NCBI RefSeq assembly: GCF_016767715.1
Contig: NZ_CP050145.1
Location: 2,728,001-2,792,000, forward strand
Direction of reading: 5' to 3'
Length of the DNA stretch: 64,000 nucleotides
DNA from: Mycobacteroides chelonae
GTDB lineage: Bacteria > Actinomycetota > Actinomycetes > Mycobacteriales > Mycobacteriaceae
Notes under the pieces: model-generated
Seen by the model: the letters and a program-made list of their open reading frames with translations, nothing else
Database searches by the model: none
Told to the model about the DNA's origin: nothing
Part shown: positions 38,280-50,802 of the stretch, piece after piece
Layout of the letters: each line of letters starts with the position of its first letter
Position numbering within the stretch: the first letter of the stretch is position 1
Program-made: the position numbers and the translations under genes

Positions 38280-41200
38280 CTAGCCCGCCGTCTTCTTCAG
38301 GGACACCCGGACCCCGTCACCGAGATCGGTGGCGGGTGTCCGCATATTCTGGCCGGCTTCGCCGATTTCCAGTGTCGTGGCCAGGATTTCACCAGCGATC
38401 AGATCGCGGTGGCGTTCGGCCCAGGCACTGCGCTCGGCGGGAACCTCGAGGGTGACCTCGATACGGTCGGATACCTCCAGGCCCGACGACTTGCGAAGGT
38501 CCTGAAGCTCCCGGATGAGATCGCGCGCCCATCCCTCGGCTTCCAGCTCCTCGGTGACGGTGTCATCGAGGATGACCAGTCCCCCGCCCTCGGGCAGGGC
38601 CGCCGTGGAATCGGGCTCCGCGGCCACCAGCCGTGAGTCGAACTCGCCCTCCTGCAGGGTGATTCCGGCCGCGACGACGGTCCCGTCGGCCTGCTGCGCC
38701 CAATCGCCGGCCTTGACCGCACGGATGACGGTTTGCACCTCTTTACCCAGCCGCGGGCCCGCGGCGCGCGCATTAACGGTCAACTCGAACTTGCCATAGC
38801 CAGCGATATCGTCGGTGAGTTCCACGGATTTCACGTTGAGCTCATCGGCGATCAGTGCCCGGTAGGGCTCCAATCGCTCGGGGTTCGGCACCGCGACAGT
38901 CAATTTCAGCAGCGGCAGGCGCACCCGCAGCTTCTTGGCCTTACGCAGTGAAGACCCAGTGGAAGCCACCTTTCGCACCTCGTCCATGGCGGCGACCAGG
39001 TCGGGATCGGCGGGCAGTGCCGATTCGGACACCCAGTCGGCCAGGTGCACGGAGCGCTCCCCCGTCAACCCCTTCCAGATCACCTCGGTGGTCAGGGGCA
39101 GCAGCGGTGCGGCCAGACGGCAGGTCGTCTCCAAGACGGTGTGCAGGGTGTCGATCGCATCCGCATCTTCGTCCCAGAAGCGCGAACGTGACCGACGGAC
39201 ATACCAATTGGTCAGCGCGTCGGTGAACTGCCGCAGGTGTTCACACGCCCCGGAGACATCGCAGGTATCCATGGCCGCGGTGAGGTCGTCACGCAGCTGC
39301 GCCAGTTTGGCCAGGATGTATCTGTCCAGTACCTGCGTCGAATCGGTGCGCCATGTGCCCGGCTTGGGTGCGTACAGCTGCAGGAAGCTCCACGCGTTCC
39401 ATAGCGGCAGGAGCACCTGCCGCACACCCTCGCGGATGCCCTGCTCGGTGACGATCAGGTTGCCGCCGCGCAGGATCGGCGATGCCATCAGGAACCACCG
39501 CATCGCGTCGGATCCGTCGCGATCGAAGACCTCGTTGACATCGGGATAGTTGCGCAGCGACTTACTCATCTTCTGGCCGTCGTTGCCCAGCACGATGCCG
39601 TGCGACACACAGGTTCTGAACGCGGGCCGATCGAAGATCGCGGTCGCCAGCACATGCATGACGTAAAACCAGCCGCGCGTCTGGCCGATGTATTCGACAA
39701 TGAAGTCGGCCGGGAAGTGATTGTCGAACCACTCGGCGTTCTCGAACGGATAGTGCACCTGCGCGTACGGCATTGAGCCCGAATCGAACCAGACATCGAA
39801 GATGTCCGGGATGCGGCGCATGGTCGACTTGCCGGTCGGATCGTCCGGGTTGGGGCGGGTCAGCTCGTCGATGTACGGCCGGTGCAGATTGGTCGGACGA
39901 ACCCCGAAGTCGCGCTCCAGCTCGTCCAGACTTCCGTACACATCGATGCGCGGATACGCCGGATCGTCCGACTTCCAGACCGGAATGGGACTGCCCCAGT
40001 ATCGATTCCGGGAAACTGACCAGTCGCGCGCACCCTCCAGCCACTTGCCGAACTGGCCGTGCTTGACGTGTTCGGGATACCAGGTGATCTGTTCGTTGAG
40101 CTCCACCATCCGATCGCGGAACTCGGTCACCTTGATGAACCACGACGACACCGCGCGATAGATCAACGGGTTTCGGCAGCGCCAGCAATGCGGGTACGAG
40201 TGGTCGTAGGTCTCGTGACGCAGCAGGACGGCATCGTTGATAGCCGCGGAACCGGTGCCGTTCTTGAGGTCTTTGATGATCTGCGCGTTGGCATCAAACA
40301 CCTGCTGGCCCTGGTAATCGGGCACGGTGGCGTCGAATCGGCCCTTTGAATCGACCGGGGTGACGGGGGTAATCCCGGCCTTGTCGGTCACGTTCTTGTC
40401 TTCTTCACCGTAGGCGGGGGCCATATGCACGATGCCGGTGCCGTCGTCGGTGGTGACGTATTCAGCCGAGAGCACCGTGAAGGCATTCGGTGACGCATCC
40501 TGCTGGAAGTACGGGAACGGCGGAAGGTACCGCAGGCCCAGCAGTTCGGCCCCGGTGTACGTGTCCAGTACGGTCGGCTCTTCACCCAGCTCGCGCGCAT
40601 AGGCTCCGATTCGCGCCTGCGCCAACAGGTAACGCTCCTCGGAACCCTCGGGTTTCACCACCGCGTAGGCCACCTCTGGATTGACCGCGACGGCCAGGTT
40701 CGAGGGCAGAGTCCAGGGGGTGGTGGTCCAGATCAGCAGGCGTGCACCGTCGAGCGCCGCCCACCGGCTGTCCGCGTTGCCCGCAATCCGGTACCCCACG
40801 GTGACCGCGGGATCCTGGCGACTCTGGTAGACGTCGTCGTCCATCCGAAGCTCATGGTTGGACAACGGTGTCTCGTCGCGCCAGCAGTACGGCAGTACCC
40901 GGTATCCCTCGTACGCCAGTCCCTTGTCCCACAATTGCTTGAACGCCCAGATGACCGACTCCATGAAGGTCGGGTCGAGCGTCTTGTAGTCGTTGTCGAA
41001 GTCCACCCAGCGCGCCTGCCGGGTGACGTAGTCCTGCCACTCCTTGGTGTAGCGCAGCACCGATTCGCGGCAGGCGTCGTTGAACTCGGCGATACCCATG
41101 TCGTCGATCTGCGATTTGTCGGTGATGCCGAGCTGGCGTTCGGCTTCCAGCTCAGCGGGCAAACCATGTGTATCCCAACCAAATCGGCGGTAGACCTGAT

Positions 41201-41489
41201 GTCCGCGCATGGTCTGATAGCGCGGCACGATGTCCTTGACGTACCCGGTGAGTAGATGTCCGTAGTGAGGCAGCCCGTTGGCGAACGGCGGACCGTCGTA
41301 GAAGACGTATTCCGGCGAGCCGTCCCGATTGGCGATGCTGGCGCGGAACGTGTCGTCCGCGTCCCAGTAGCGCAGCACCTGTTCTTCCAACGCGGGAAGA
41401 TTCGGTGATCCGCTGCGCTGATCGGCGCCAAGATCGGTGCGTGGGTACGCGTCTGTGGATGAGCCGCTTGCGCGAAGACCATCAGGCAT
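38280..41489 (-). CDS. ileS: Isoleucyl-tRNA synthetase
   Basis: A 1069-residue class Ia synthetase. The HIGH-type signature is '[29 protein letters not shown]' and the KMSKS loop is '[16 protein letters not shown]'. The editing CP1 domain lies between them (about 200-400) and an anticodon-binding domain follows. Length fits the eukaryote-like IleS subtype typical of mycobacteria, which is naturally less sensitive to mupirocin. ATG 41489 follows a T-box leader; the spacing from GGGAG is long (11 nt), in keeping with riboswitch-controlled initiation. Confidence 0.97.
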   Translation of the reverse strand: MPDGLRASGSSTDAYPRTDLGADQRSGSPNLPALEEQVLRYWDADDTFRASIANRDGSPEYVFYDGPPFANGLPHYGHLLTGYVKDIVPRYQTMRGHQVYRRFGWDTHGLPAELEAERQLGITDKSQIDDMGIAEFNDACRESVLRYTKEWQDYVTRQARWVDFDNDYKTLDPTFMESVIWAFKQLWDKGLAYEGYRVLPYCWRDETPLSNHELRMDDDVYQSRQDPAVTVGYRIAGNADSRWAALDGARLLIWTTTPWTLPSNLAVAVNPEVAYAVVKPEGSEERYLLAQARIGAYARELGEEPTVLDTYTGAELLGLRYLPPFPYFQQDASPNAFTVLSAEYVTTDDGTGIVHMAPAYGEEDKNVTDKAGITPVTPVDSKGRFDATVPDYQGQQVFDANAQIIKDLKNGTGSAAINDAVLLRHETYDHSYPHCWRCRNPLIYRAVSSWFIKVTEFRDRMVELNEQITWYPEHVKHGQFGKWLEGARDWSVSRNRYWGSPIPVWKSDDPAYPRIDVYGSLDELERDFGVRPTNLHRPYIDELTRPNPDDPTGKSTMRRIPDIFDVWFDSGSMPYAQVHYPFENAEWFDNHFPADFIVEYIGQTRGWFYVMHVLATAIFDRPAFRTCVSHGIVLGNDGQKMSKSLRNYPDVNEVFDRDGSDAMRWFLMASPILRGGNLIVTEQGIREGVRQVLLPLWNAWSFLQLYAPKPGTWRTDSTQVLDRYILAKLAQLRDDLTAAMDTCDVSGACEHLRQFTDALTNWYVRRSRSRFWDEDADAIDTLHTVLETTCRLAAPLLPLTTEVIWKGLTGERSVHLADWVSESALPADPDLVAAMDEVRKVASTGSSLRKAKKLRVRLPLLKLTVAVPNPERLEPYRALIADELNVKSVELTDDIAGYGKFELTVNARAAGPRLGKEVQTVIRAVKAGDWAQQADGTVVAAGITLQEGEFDSRLVAAEPDSTAALPEGGGLVILDDTVTEELEAEGWARDLIRELQDLRKSSGLEVSDRIEVTLEVPAERSAWAERHRDLIAGEILATTLEIGEAGQNMRTPATDLGDGVRVSLKKTAG

Positions 41490-41499
41490 AGTCGGTACA

Positions 41500-41698
41500 T
41501 CTCCCTGTGCTCGCCGGCACGGGGACGATGGGACGCCGTCGGCGTACCTCCGCGGTACCACCCCGCTTGCCCCTACTTGCCCGGGGCCTCTCACACAGGC
41601 TGTGACGGGCCTACCCGTCCGGCTCTACTCGGCGATCCGTGCTGCGCACGGAGCCTTTCTTCCGGAGACTCCCCGGTGATGGCCGGATCGATGTCTGT
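41500..41698 (-). promoter_or_regulatory. T-box riboswitch upstream of ileS
   Basis: The minus strand carries the T-box bulge GGGGTGGTACCGCGG (41564-41550). Upstream, 'GCCATCACCGGGGAG' holds an isoleucine specifier AUC at 41680-41678 in a short Stem I. No terminator with a U-tract is present, and the leader runs straight into the ribosome site, so this is a translational (class II) T-box as known for actinobacterial ileS. Uncharged tRNA-Ile would free the ribosome site. Confidence 0.95.
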
Positions 41699-41704
41699 AG
41701 GGCA

Positions 41705-41733
41705 ATTCTATTCGGGTGCGTTGATATGGCCAA
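41705..41733 (-). promoter_or_regulatory. Promoter of the ileS T-box transcript
   Basis: TAGAAT (41710-41705, minus strand) is one mismatch from consensus -10, and TTGGCC (41733-41728) lies 17 bp upstream. Initiation near 41698 gives a ~210-nt leader. The -10 overlaps the stop codon of the upstream MFS gene. Confidence 0.65.
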
Positions 41734-42964
41734 ACCGGTTTCGGAGCATCATCACGGCGGCCAGGACCAGGGCAATCGCCAGGAGGGCGCTCACGAAGAG
41801 CACCGTCAGCGCCCACCCGCCGGTCTGATACGCCAATCCGCCCGCTGCGCCTGCCACCGAGCTGCCCAGGTAGTAACTGAATAGGTACAGCGCGGACGCC
41901 TCCGCCCGGTCACGCTGCGCGACGGCGCCAACCCAGCCACTCGCGACGGTATGCGCGGCGAAGAATCCGGCGGTAAACACCCCCACGCCGATGATCACCG
42001 TGATGAGCGAGTCCGGGATGGTCAGTGCGAGCCCCACCGCCGTGATGGCCACCGCCGAGATCAGCACCAGGCCGCGGCCGCGACGGTCTGCCAGCCGCCC
42101 GGCCATCGCCGAGGACACCGTTCCCGCCAGGTACAGCAGAAACAACAGACCGGCAATGGCCGTGGGTAAACCGAACGGCGGGGCGACCAGCCGATAGCCC
42201 AGGTAGTTGTACACGGTGACGAACCCGCCCATCAGCACAAATGCCAACCCGAACATGATGAGCAGGACCGGGTTTCGCAGGTGCACGCCCAGGACCCGCA
42301 TCGTGGTGCCGACCCGCACCCGCTTGGGCACAAAGAACTGGGACTTCGGCAGCAGCACCGCGAACAACACTGTGCATACCAAAGTCATTGCGCCACTGCC
42401 CAGTAAGGCGATCCGCCAATTACTCACATCGAGCAACGAGGAGGCCACGAGCCGTCCGGAAAGTCCGCCGACCGTCGTGCCGGCAATGTATCTGCCCATC
42501 GCCGAACCCAGTGAGCCCGGATGTACTTCTTCGGCGAGGAACGCCATCGCGACAGCCGGAATCCCCGCCAGTGCTGCACCTTCGGCGGCACGGCCGATCA
42601 ACAGCACCGCGAACGTGGGACTGGCCGGGAGCAGTAGCCCAATGATCGTCGTCGCGATTGCCGAGACCAGCATCACCCGGGTACGCCCGTACCGCTCCGA
42701 GAGCGCGCTTGCCGGAATGATCGACAGCGCGAGCATTCCGGTGGTCACCGAGACCGTCAGCGCGGCGGCGGCGGGACTGACACCGAAATCTGCAGAGAGC
42801 GCCGGGAGTACCGCCTGCGTGCCGTAGAGAGCGGCGAAGGTCGCAAGCCCGGCGGCGAAGAGGGCGCCCGTCAGACGCCGATATCCGGCGGTGCCCGTCT
42901 CGTGGGGTATGGGATCGGCGGCGCTGATCGCCGGGGGGTGCTCGGTACTTGGAGCCATCGCCAT
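41708..42964 (-). CDS. MFS transporter (YnfM-like)
   Basis: A 418-residue protein with twelve predicted TM helices. Motif A-like loops are seen after TM2 ('SALSERYGRTRVMLVSA') and TM8 ('GRLADRRGRGLVLISA'). Paired with a divergent LysR gene, an arrangement typical for YnfM/Bcr-type exporters. Substrate is unknown. Two ATGs, 42964 and 42958, are possible. Confidence 0.9.
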   Translation of the reverse strand: MAMAPSTEHPPAISAADPIPHETGTAGYRRLTGALFAAGLATFAALYGTQAVLPALSADFGVSPAAAALTVSVTTGMLALSIIPASALSERYGRTRVMLVSAIATTIIGLLLPASPTFAVLLIGRAAEGAALAGIPAVAMAFLAEEVHPGSLGSAMGRYIAGTTVGGLSGRLVASSLLDVSNWRIALLGSGAMTLVCTVLFAVLLPKSQFFVPKRVRVGTTMRVLGVHLRNPVLLIMFGLAFVLMGGFVTVYNYLGYRLVAPPFGLPTAIAGLLFLLYLAGTVSSAMAGRLADRRGRGLVLISAVAITAVGLALTIPDSLITVIIGVGVFTAGFFAAHTVASGWVGAVAQRDRAEASALYLFSYYLGSSVAGAAGGLAYQTGGWALTVLFVSALLAIALVLAAVMMLRNRFGHINAPE

Positions 42965-43020
42965 GACAGGAAATGCTCCTCCCGACCAGGCATATCACGG
43001 AAATGAGCGATGTGACGATC

Positions 43021-43049
43021 TATAATTCAATTTGCGCATATAAGGAGGT
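43021..43049 (+). promoter_or_regulatory. Promoter and ribosome site of the lysR gene
   Basis: A perfect TATAAT hexamer at 43021-43026 precedes an AT-rich stretch and AAGGAGGT at 43042-43049, 6 nt before the GTG start. The AT-rich sequence ATTCAATTTGCGCATAT between them is a plausible LysR autoregulatory site. Confidence 0.6.
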
Positions 43050-43055
43050 GGCAGC

Positions 43056-43928
43056 GTGGCCGACGGCGACTACGAGTGGTACATCACACTCGCCGAACGA
43101 CAAAACGTCACCGCCGCCGCCGAGCAACTGCAGATCGCCCAGCCCACGCTCACCCGGATGCTGGCCAGATTGGAGCGACGGCTTGGCGCTCAACTGTTCG
43201 ACCGGCACGGCAAGCGGCTTACGCTGAACCCGTCGGGACGGATCTTCTATCAGCACGCCAGGCGCGCCCAGATGGAACTGGACTCCGCCCGCCGAACCAT
43301 CAACGACCTCGCCAACCCCGCCGAAGGTGAGATCCGGCTCGGATTCCTGCACACCTTTGGCCCCACGCTCGTCGCCCGGCTGATTGCCGGCTTCGCCGCG
43401 ACGTCGCCACACGTGCGCTTCGTGCTGGAGCAGGGCGCCGCAGGCAGCCTTGATGACCTTGTCGCGAACGGCGATCTCGACGTCGCGATTGTTTCGCCGC
43501 GTCCTCGCCGTACAAATCTTGCATGGCGCAACCTCTTCCGGCAGCGCCTGGGAGTGGCCGTACCGACGGATCACCGGCTGGCACAAGCCGAAGACGTATC
43601 GATGATCGATCTGGCCGACGAGCCTTTCATCGGGATGCATCCCGGGTACGGCATGCGCCGTCTTCTCGAAGAGCTTTGTGCTGCCGCACAATTCCAGCCG
43701 CGCATAGTGCTCGAATCGAGCAATCTCACCACCGTCGCGGGCCTGGTGGCGGCGGGCCTGGGCATCACGGTGCTCCCCGTCGATGCCACCACCTACCCAC
43801 CCGATCTCAGGATGTTGCGCCTCGTGGATGCCGACGCACACCGGGACGTCGGCATCATCTGGAGCTCCGGGCAGCCTCTTTCGCGCCCGGTACGAGATTT
43901 CATATCCCACGCCATCGCCTCGACCTAG
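43056..43928 (+). CDS. LysR-family transcriptional regulator
   Basis: A 290-residue regulator. HTH: 'YITLAERQNVTAAAEQLQIAQPTLTRMLARLERRLGAQLFDRHGKRLTLNPSGR' (residues 8-61); the effector domain starts with 'GEIRLGFLHTFGPTLVARLI'. GTG 43056 is fixed by AAGGAGGT 6 nt upstream. Divergent from the MFS gene, which it probably activates or represses; same pairing as ynfL/ynfM in other bacteria. Confidence 0.92.
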   Translation: MADGDYEWYITLAERQNVTAAAEQLQIAQPTLTRMLARLERRLGAQLFDRHGKRLTLNPSGRIFYQHARRAQMELDSARRTINDLANPAEGEIRLGFLHTFGPTLVARLIAGFAATSPHVRFVLEQGAAGSLDDLVANGDLDVAIVSPRPRRTNLAWRNLFRQRLGVAVPTDHRLAQAEDVSMIDLADEPFIGMHPGYGMRRLLEELCAAAQFQPRIVLESSNLTTVAGLVAAGLGITVLPVDATTYPPDLRMLRLVDADAHRDVGIIWSSGQPLSRPVRDFISHAIAST

Positions 43929-43943
43929 GTAACAATCATCCCC

Positions 43944-44996
43944 ATGTCTGCCGACGTGCCGCCCGAGAACGGGATCGCCCTGGCCATAACGCAGATCGAT
44001 ATCGCCGCCGACGAGGCACAGTTCTATGCGGCCGTGACCGCGGTCCGGGCGGCGGTGGCACGCGAAGTGCGTGCGCGTACACCGGAAGCAGCGCTGGCTG
44101 CAGCGTGGTCGGAAGCGTTGCGGCATAGCATCCACGCGTCGGCACGACTCGTCACCAACGGTGTGAATCCGGGCTGGGCCTGGTTCGTCTCGGGAAGCGT
44201 GGCCCGGGGCGAGGCGGCACCCGGTTCCGATGTAGAGACGCTGCTTGTCGTCGACGACGAGGTTGACGCTGACGGCAAGACGTACCTCATGGAGACGGCC
44301 GCTCAGGTCCACGCCATGCTCGAACGTGCAGACATCGGCAGCGATGCCAACGGAGTCCTGGCAAGTCGCGGCCGATTCTGCCGCCGCAAGGCCAACTGGT
44401 TCGAGGGAATCGAACGTTGGTGCGCCAACCCGCCCGAGGACCGGGGTGTCGTGATGGCGGGACTGATGGCCGACTCTCGCGGGGTTGACTCGGGATCATT
44501 GTTGTCCGACAACGCACTTCGCAGTGAGAACGTCCGCTGTGCACAGCGGCACTACGCCATCCGGCTTGCCATGCTTCAGGACGCGGTGGCCGTCCGCGCC
44601 GGTTTCCCCTCGCGATTGCGGATATTCGCCACGCAGTCCGATGCTGTCGACCTCAAGGTCGCCGCGATCGATCCCGTGGTGAAGATCGCCCGCTGGGCGG
44701 CTTTGGCCGCCGGATCGGACGCCCTCGCGACACCGGATCGCCTCGACGCCGCCTCAGCGGCCAAGGTCTTGGACTCCGACGATGCCTCGACGCTGCGGGA
44801 TTGCTTCACGTGGCTGCTGCGATTTCGGTGGCGGTCCCGGGCCGCAGCCTGGCAGGACGGACGGCAGCTGTCCGACACCGTGTCACTGGCCTCCCTTGCC
44901 CCACAGGAACGCGCGGTGCTGCGCTCCGTGGCGCGCGAGATCGCCGGCATCCGGCGCAAGCTCATCTACCTGTCCTCGACGTCCTCATTCCGATAA
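43944..44996 (+). CDS. Putative GlnD-like nucleotidyltransferase (DUF294 type)
   Basis: A 350-residue protein. A pol-beta nucleotidyltransferase motif is visible around residues 77-95 ('WFVSGSVARGEAAPGSDVETLLVVDD'; GS-x3-GE-x5-SD-x-E) and a helical DUF294 C-terminal substrate domain follows ('FCRRKANWFEGIERWCANPPEDRGVVMAGLMADSR…'). Proteins of this type are annotated as signal-transduction nucleotidyltransferases, usually with CBS domains, which are absent here. It overlaps the convergent exonuclease gene by 12 bp. Substrate is unknown. Confidence 0.8.
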   Translation: MSADVPPENGIALAITQIDIAADEAQFYAAVTAVRAAVAREVRARTPEAALAAAWSEALRHSIHASARLVTNGVNPGWAWFVSGSVARGEAAPGSDVETLLVVDDEVDADGKTYLMETAAQVHAMLERADIGSDANGVLASRGRFCRRKANWFEGIERWCANPPEDRGVVMAGLMADSRGVDSGSLLSDNALRSENVRCAQRHYAIRLAMLQDAVAVRAGFPSRLRIFATQSDAVDLKVAAIDPVVKIARWAALAAGSDALATPDRLDAASAAKVLDSDDASTLRDCFTWLLRFRWRSRAAAWQDGRQLSDTVSLASLAPQERAVLRSVAREIAGIRRKLIYLSSTSSFR

Positions 44997-45533
44997 CCGG
45001 TCGTACCAGCGCATGGCCCAGCGAGCATCGCCCAGGGCCGTGTGCCGCTGACCGGCACTCGGCGTTCTGACCCCGAATTGCAGCGATAGGTTCGAATAGT
45101 CGGCGTCCGGTATCAATCCGCGTTCACGGATCCGGGCCGCCGTCACTGCGACAACATCGACAAGATCCGGATTCCACGCCGGGTGAACCCCGTGTGCCAA
45201 GAACATTCGCGTCAGACACTCGGCGTCGAATTGAGGTATCACCCCGACGATCGTGGCTCCCGCCGTCCATTCCCCGACGAGCGACGCTGCCTCAGCGGCA
45301 CGGAAGACGCGCGGGAACTGCAGCGGGCGCAGACGCACCTGCGGATGACGTTTGTGGAAACCGCTGATCTCAAGGCCGGCCGGATCCGCCGATTCCAAAT
45401 CCAGATCCTGAACGTCCACGCACAGGTGCAGCTGCCGCTGCCCGGCATCGGTACGGCGAATGATCGCTATTTCCCATGGCTCGCGCTCACGGTGCAGCCC
45501 AGTGGTCTCGGTATCGAGAAAGACCAGGGCCAC
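44985..45533 (-). CDS. 3'-5' exonuclease, DEDDh (DnaQ-like)
   Basis: A 182-residue exonuclease. Exo I 'LVFLDTETTGLHRE' (D, E), Exo II-like 'IVGVIPQFDAECL', Exo III 'RHTALGDARW' (H, D). Stand-alone nuclease, not the epsilon subunit fused to other domains. GTG 45533 has GAGG upstream and follows meaB by 21 bp on the same strand. Its convergent partner is a DUF294 nucleotidyltransferase, a pairing also common in other phyla. Confidence 0.87.
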   Translation of the reverse strand: MALVFLDTETTGLHREREPWEIAIIRRTDAGQRQLHLCVDVQDLDLESADPAGLEISGFHKRHPQVRLRPLQFPRVFRAAEAASLVGEWTAGATIVGVIPQFDAECLTRMFLAHGVHPAWNPDLVDVVAVTAARIRERGLIPDADYSNLSLQFGVRTPSAGQRHTALGDARWAMRWYDRLSE

Positions 45534-45554
45534 GGAACATCCTCTCGCGCGCGA

Positions 45555-46514
45555 CTACGAGCTGAGCTTGAGCAATTGCTCGGCCGCCAGGGCGGGCGTC
45601 AAGGTTCCCTCGCGCACTTGCTGTTCGATATCCGCCCGCGCCGCCTTCACATCCGGCGCGTTGAGCACCCGATCCAGCACCGCGTCACGCACCATCGCCC
45701 ACATCCATTCGACTTGCTGACGACGGCGTTTGGCGCCGAACTCCCCCGCCTCCGTCAATACCTCGCGGTGCCGCAAGACGGTCTCCCACATCTCGGACAC
45801 CCCGCTGTTCTCCAATGCGCTCATGGTGAGAACCGGTGGGCGCCAGAGGGTGTCATGCGGATAGATCAAGCGTAGGGCACCCGACAATTCCCGTGCGGCC
45901 TTCTGGGCCTCGATGGCATGGGCGCCATCGGCCTTGTTCACCACCACGATATCGGCGAGCTCCAGGACACCCTTTTTGATGCCCTGCAGCTGATCTCCGG
46001 TGCGTGCCAACGTCAGGAACACAAAGGTGTCAACCATGTTCGCGACGGTGACCTCGGACTGTCCGACACCGACGGTCTCAATGAGAATGACGTCGAACCC
46101 GGCCACCTCCAGCAGCACCACCGTCTCACGGGTCGCCTTGGCGACCCCGCCCAGCGTTCCTGAGGTGGGAGAGGGACGGATGTACGCATCGGGATGTACG
46201 GAGAGCCGCCCCATCCGGGTCTTGTCACCGAGGATCGATCCTCCGGTGCGAGTGGATGACGGATCGACCGCCAGCACCGCCACCCGGTGCCCCTGCTCGA
46301 TGAGATACATGCCGAGGGCCTCGATGGTGGTCGACTTGCCCACCCCGGGCACACCGGTGATACCGACCCGTAGTGCTTCTCCCGCATCGGGCGAGATGTC
46401 CAGCAGTAACTGCTGAGCCTGCGCTCGGTGATCCGGGCGCGTCGACTCCACCAGCGTGATGGCTTTCGCGAGCGCAGAACGATCACCCGAACGGATCGCG
46501 TTGCTCAGGTCCAT
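45555..46514 (-). CDS. meaB: Methylmalonyl-CoA mutase-associated GTPase
   Basis: A 319-residue G3E P-loop GTPase that guards cobalamin loading and reactivation of methylmalonyl-CoA mutase. Walker A GVPGVGKS at residues 54-61, switch 'AVDPSSTRTGGSILGDKTRM', 'ETVGVGQSE' and NKxD 'VVNKADG' are all present. It begins immediately after the mutB stop. Rv1496 equivalent; the mazEF-like pair that lies between mutB and this gene in M. tuberculosis is missing. Confidence 0.95.
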   Translation of the reverse strand: MDLSNAIRSGDRSALAKAITLVESTRPDHRAQAQQLLLDISPDAGEALRVGITGVPGVGKSTTIEALGMYLIEQGHRVAVLAVDPSSTRTGGSILGDKTRMGRLSVHPDAYIRPSPTSGTLGGVAKATRETVVLLEVAGFDVILIETVGVGQSEVTVANMVDTFVFLTLARTGDQLQGIKKGVLELADIVVVNKADGAHAIEAQKAARELSGALRLIYPHDTLWRPPVLTMSALENSGVSEMWETVLRHREVLTEAGEFGAKRRRQQVEWMWAMVRDAVLDRVLNAPDVKAARADIEQQVREGTLTPALAAEQLLKLSS

Positions 46515-48794
<2,280 letters not shown>

Positions 48795-48795
48795 G

Positions 48796-50622
48796 TCACG
48801 CCCCCAACTTGGTCAATATGGCTGAAAGCGCTTCGACAGCATTGATTTTCATGGTCAGATAGCCATCGGGTCGTGACGTCTGCGCGACCTCCGCGACGGA
48901 CTTCTCGGGTCCCGCAAGGTAGACGTCGGTGATCCCCGCCGCCCTGGCCGCATCGACAACCGCACCCGCCTCAGCGGCGTAGCGGGCGTCGGTCCCACAG
49001 ATCACCGCGATGCGCGCTCCCGCATCCGCCACGGCACCCGCGACGGATCCGGCGTCGAGTACACCGGGATTGACGGCCTCGATACCGCCTGAGGCCAACA
49101 GGTTCGAGGCGAAGGTGGTGCGCACGTTGTGCTCTGCCAGCGGACCCAGCGGAATCAGCAGCGCGGCCGGACGCGCGCCCGACGCGGCCAGGGCTGCGTC
49201 GGAGCGATCACGAAGGGCCTCGAATTCGGCGGCGTACCGGTAACCCACCGCGGCATGTGGTGGCAGCGGCGCTTCCGACAGGTTCGGGAATTCGTTCACT
49301 CCGGTCACCGAGGTACGCCGATGAGCGATGTCGTCGGCACGCTGGGCGCGCGTTGCGGCGATGCGTTCCCGAATCAGTTCGGCGGCCGCCTGGAATCCCC
49401 CGGCGCCCTCGATCTCGGTGAACAGCGACCATGCCTGCTGCGCAAGGGTTTCCGTGAGGTCCTCGATGTACCAGGAGCCGCCACCGGGGTCGAGCACCCG
49501 GCCGACATGGGACTCCTCGATGAGCAGGAGCTGCGTGTTTCGGGCGATTCGCGCGGAGAACGCCGGGGATACCGAATCCAGTCCACCGACGATCGCGTCG
49601 TCGAATTGGCGTACCCGCACGCTGTCCGCGCCACCTACTCCGGCGCCGAAAGCGGCCAAGGTGGTGCGCAGCATGTTCACCCACGGATCACGCTGGGCCA
49701 TCATCGGCTCTGAAGTCACCGCGTGCATGAGAGCTCCGCCGGCCTCGGGCGCGCCGGCGACCTCAGCCACCCGCGCCCAGAGCACTCGGGCGGCACGGAA
49801 TTTTGCGATCGACAGGAACTGATCATCGGTCGCAGCGAAGCGGAAACTGATCTGCCGCAATGCTTCCGCAATTCCCAGGCCCGCGTTCTGCAATAGCCGC
49901 AGGTAGGCAACCCCGGCGGCTATCGCGACCGCGAGTTCCTGGCTGTCGCTGGCGCCGAGTTCGTGGGCGATGGTGCCGTCTGCGGTGATGGCGCGGATCT
50001 GCCCGGTCCGCGCGACCGCGCGCCTGGCCAACGCCACCGCGTCGTCGATCGCGACGCCCGAACGGCCGGTGAACGTATCCCCCAGCGGATCGGCGCCAAG
50101 GTCCACCACAACACCGGCGGCATTTCCCTCGTAAGCATCCAGCACCGCGAAGATCGCCTCGGCTACCCCGATCAGCTCGGCACCGGCCTCCACCTGGATC
50201 GGAGCCAGATCGAGGTATACGTCCTGCAACGCGCGCCCCACAGCCTCGGGCGCAAGACCGGCCAGGACGACGGCGCTGGTGCCCTGCCCCAGGGCGTCGA
50301 GAATGGCCTCATTCAGGAGCGCCGCATCGGCAGCGGCACCGTCGAAACGCTCGGCGACCTTCCATCCACTGTTCACATCGCGTTGCGGATCACCACCCCG
50401 GGCAAATGGCCATTGTCCGGGCAAGGACGACTCGGGAAGCTCATCGAGCGCCGTGTACAACGGACGGATCGCAATCCCGTCGTACGTTGGCGAGTCGAGC
50501 AGTCGCTCGGGATCGGCGGGCAGATCCTCGACAGCCTTGCGCGTCGACTTGGCCAATACCCCGGCGACGTTCTTCTGCCACCGTGCGAAGTCATGCCTGA
50601 TCTCGGGTACCTCAACAGTCAC
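48796..50622 (-). CDS. mutA: Methylmalonyl-CoA mutase, small subunit
   Basis: A 608-residue structural partner of MutB. It shares the fold but, as expected, lacks the cobalamin-ligand motif: the equivalent position reads '[21 protein letters not shown]'. '[37 protein letters not shown]' is the conserved barrel segment. GTG 50622 (VTVEVPE…) has GGGAG 8 nt upstream and is preferred to an upstream ATG at 50688. First gene of mutA-mutB-meaB. Confidence 0.95.
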   Translation of the reverse strand: MTVEVPEIRHDFARWQKNVAGVLAKSTRKAVEDLPADPERLLDSPTYDGIAIRPLYTALDELPESSLPGQWPFARGGDPQRDVNSGWKVAERFDGAAADAALLNEAILDALGQGTSAVVLAGLAPEAVGRALQDVYLDLAPIQVEAGAELIGVAEAIFAVLDAYEGNAAGVVVDLGADPLGDTFTGRSGVAIDDAVALARRAVARTGQIRAITADGTIAHELGASDSQELAVAIAAGVAYLRLLQNAGLGIAEALRQISFRFAATDDQFLSIAKFRAARVLWARVAEVAGAPEAGGALMHAVTSEPMMAQRDPWVNMLRTTLAAFGAGVGGADSVRVRQFDDAIVGGLDSVSPAFSARIARNTQLLLIEESHVGRVLDPGGGSWYIEDLTETLAQQAWSLFTEIEGAGGFQAAAELIRERIAATRAQRADDIAHRRTSVTGVNEFPNLSEAPLPPHAAVGYRYAAEFEALRDRSDAALAASGARPAALLIPLGPLAEHNVRTTFASNLLASGGIEAVNPGVLDAGSVAGAVADAGARIAVICGTDARYAAEAGAVVDAARAAGITDVYLAGPEKSVAEVAQTSRPDGYLTMKINAVEALSAILTKLGA

Positions 50623-50802
50623 GAAACTGCTCCCTGCTGCTCGTCGTCGAGCGACACATATGGCACTCCATGCCGAAATGCTTATCACACTTATTCATCA
50701 GGCTAAATGACGCCATCGACTACTGCCCAGTACGGGGGCACGGCCATCGCGGCACCCGTGTCCTGTCCCGTTCGTTCATCCGACCTCCGTAGGCTGACGA
50801 CC

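Noticed and set aside
41489..41500. Out-of-frame ATG at 41500 as a leader peptide or alternative ileS start
   Set aside because: It is offset in frame, overlaps the ileS ribosome site, and the frame is just an ileS shadow.
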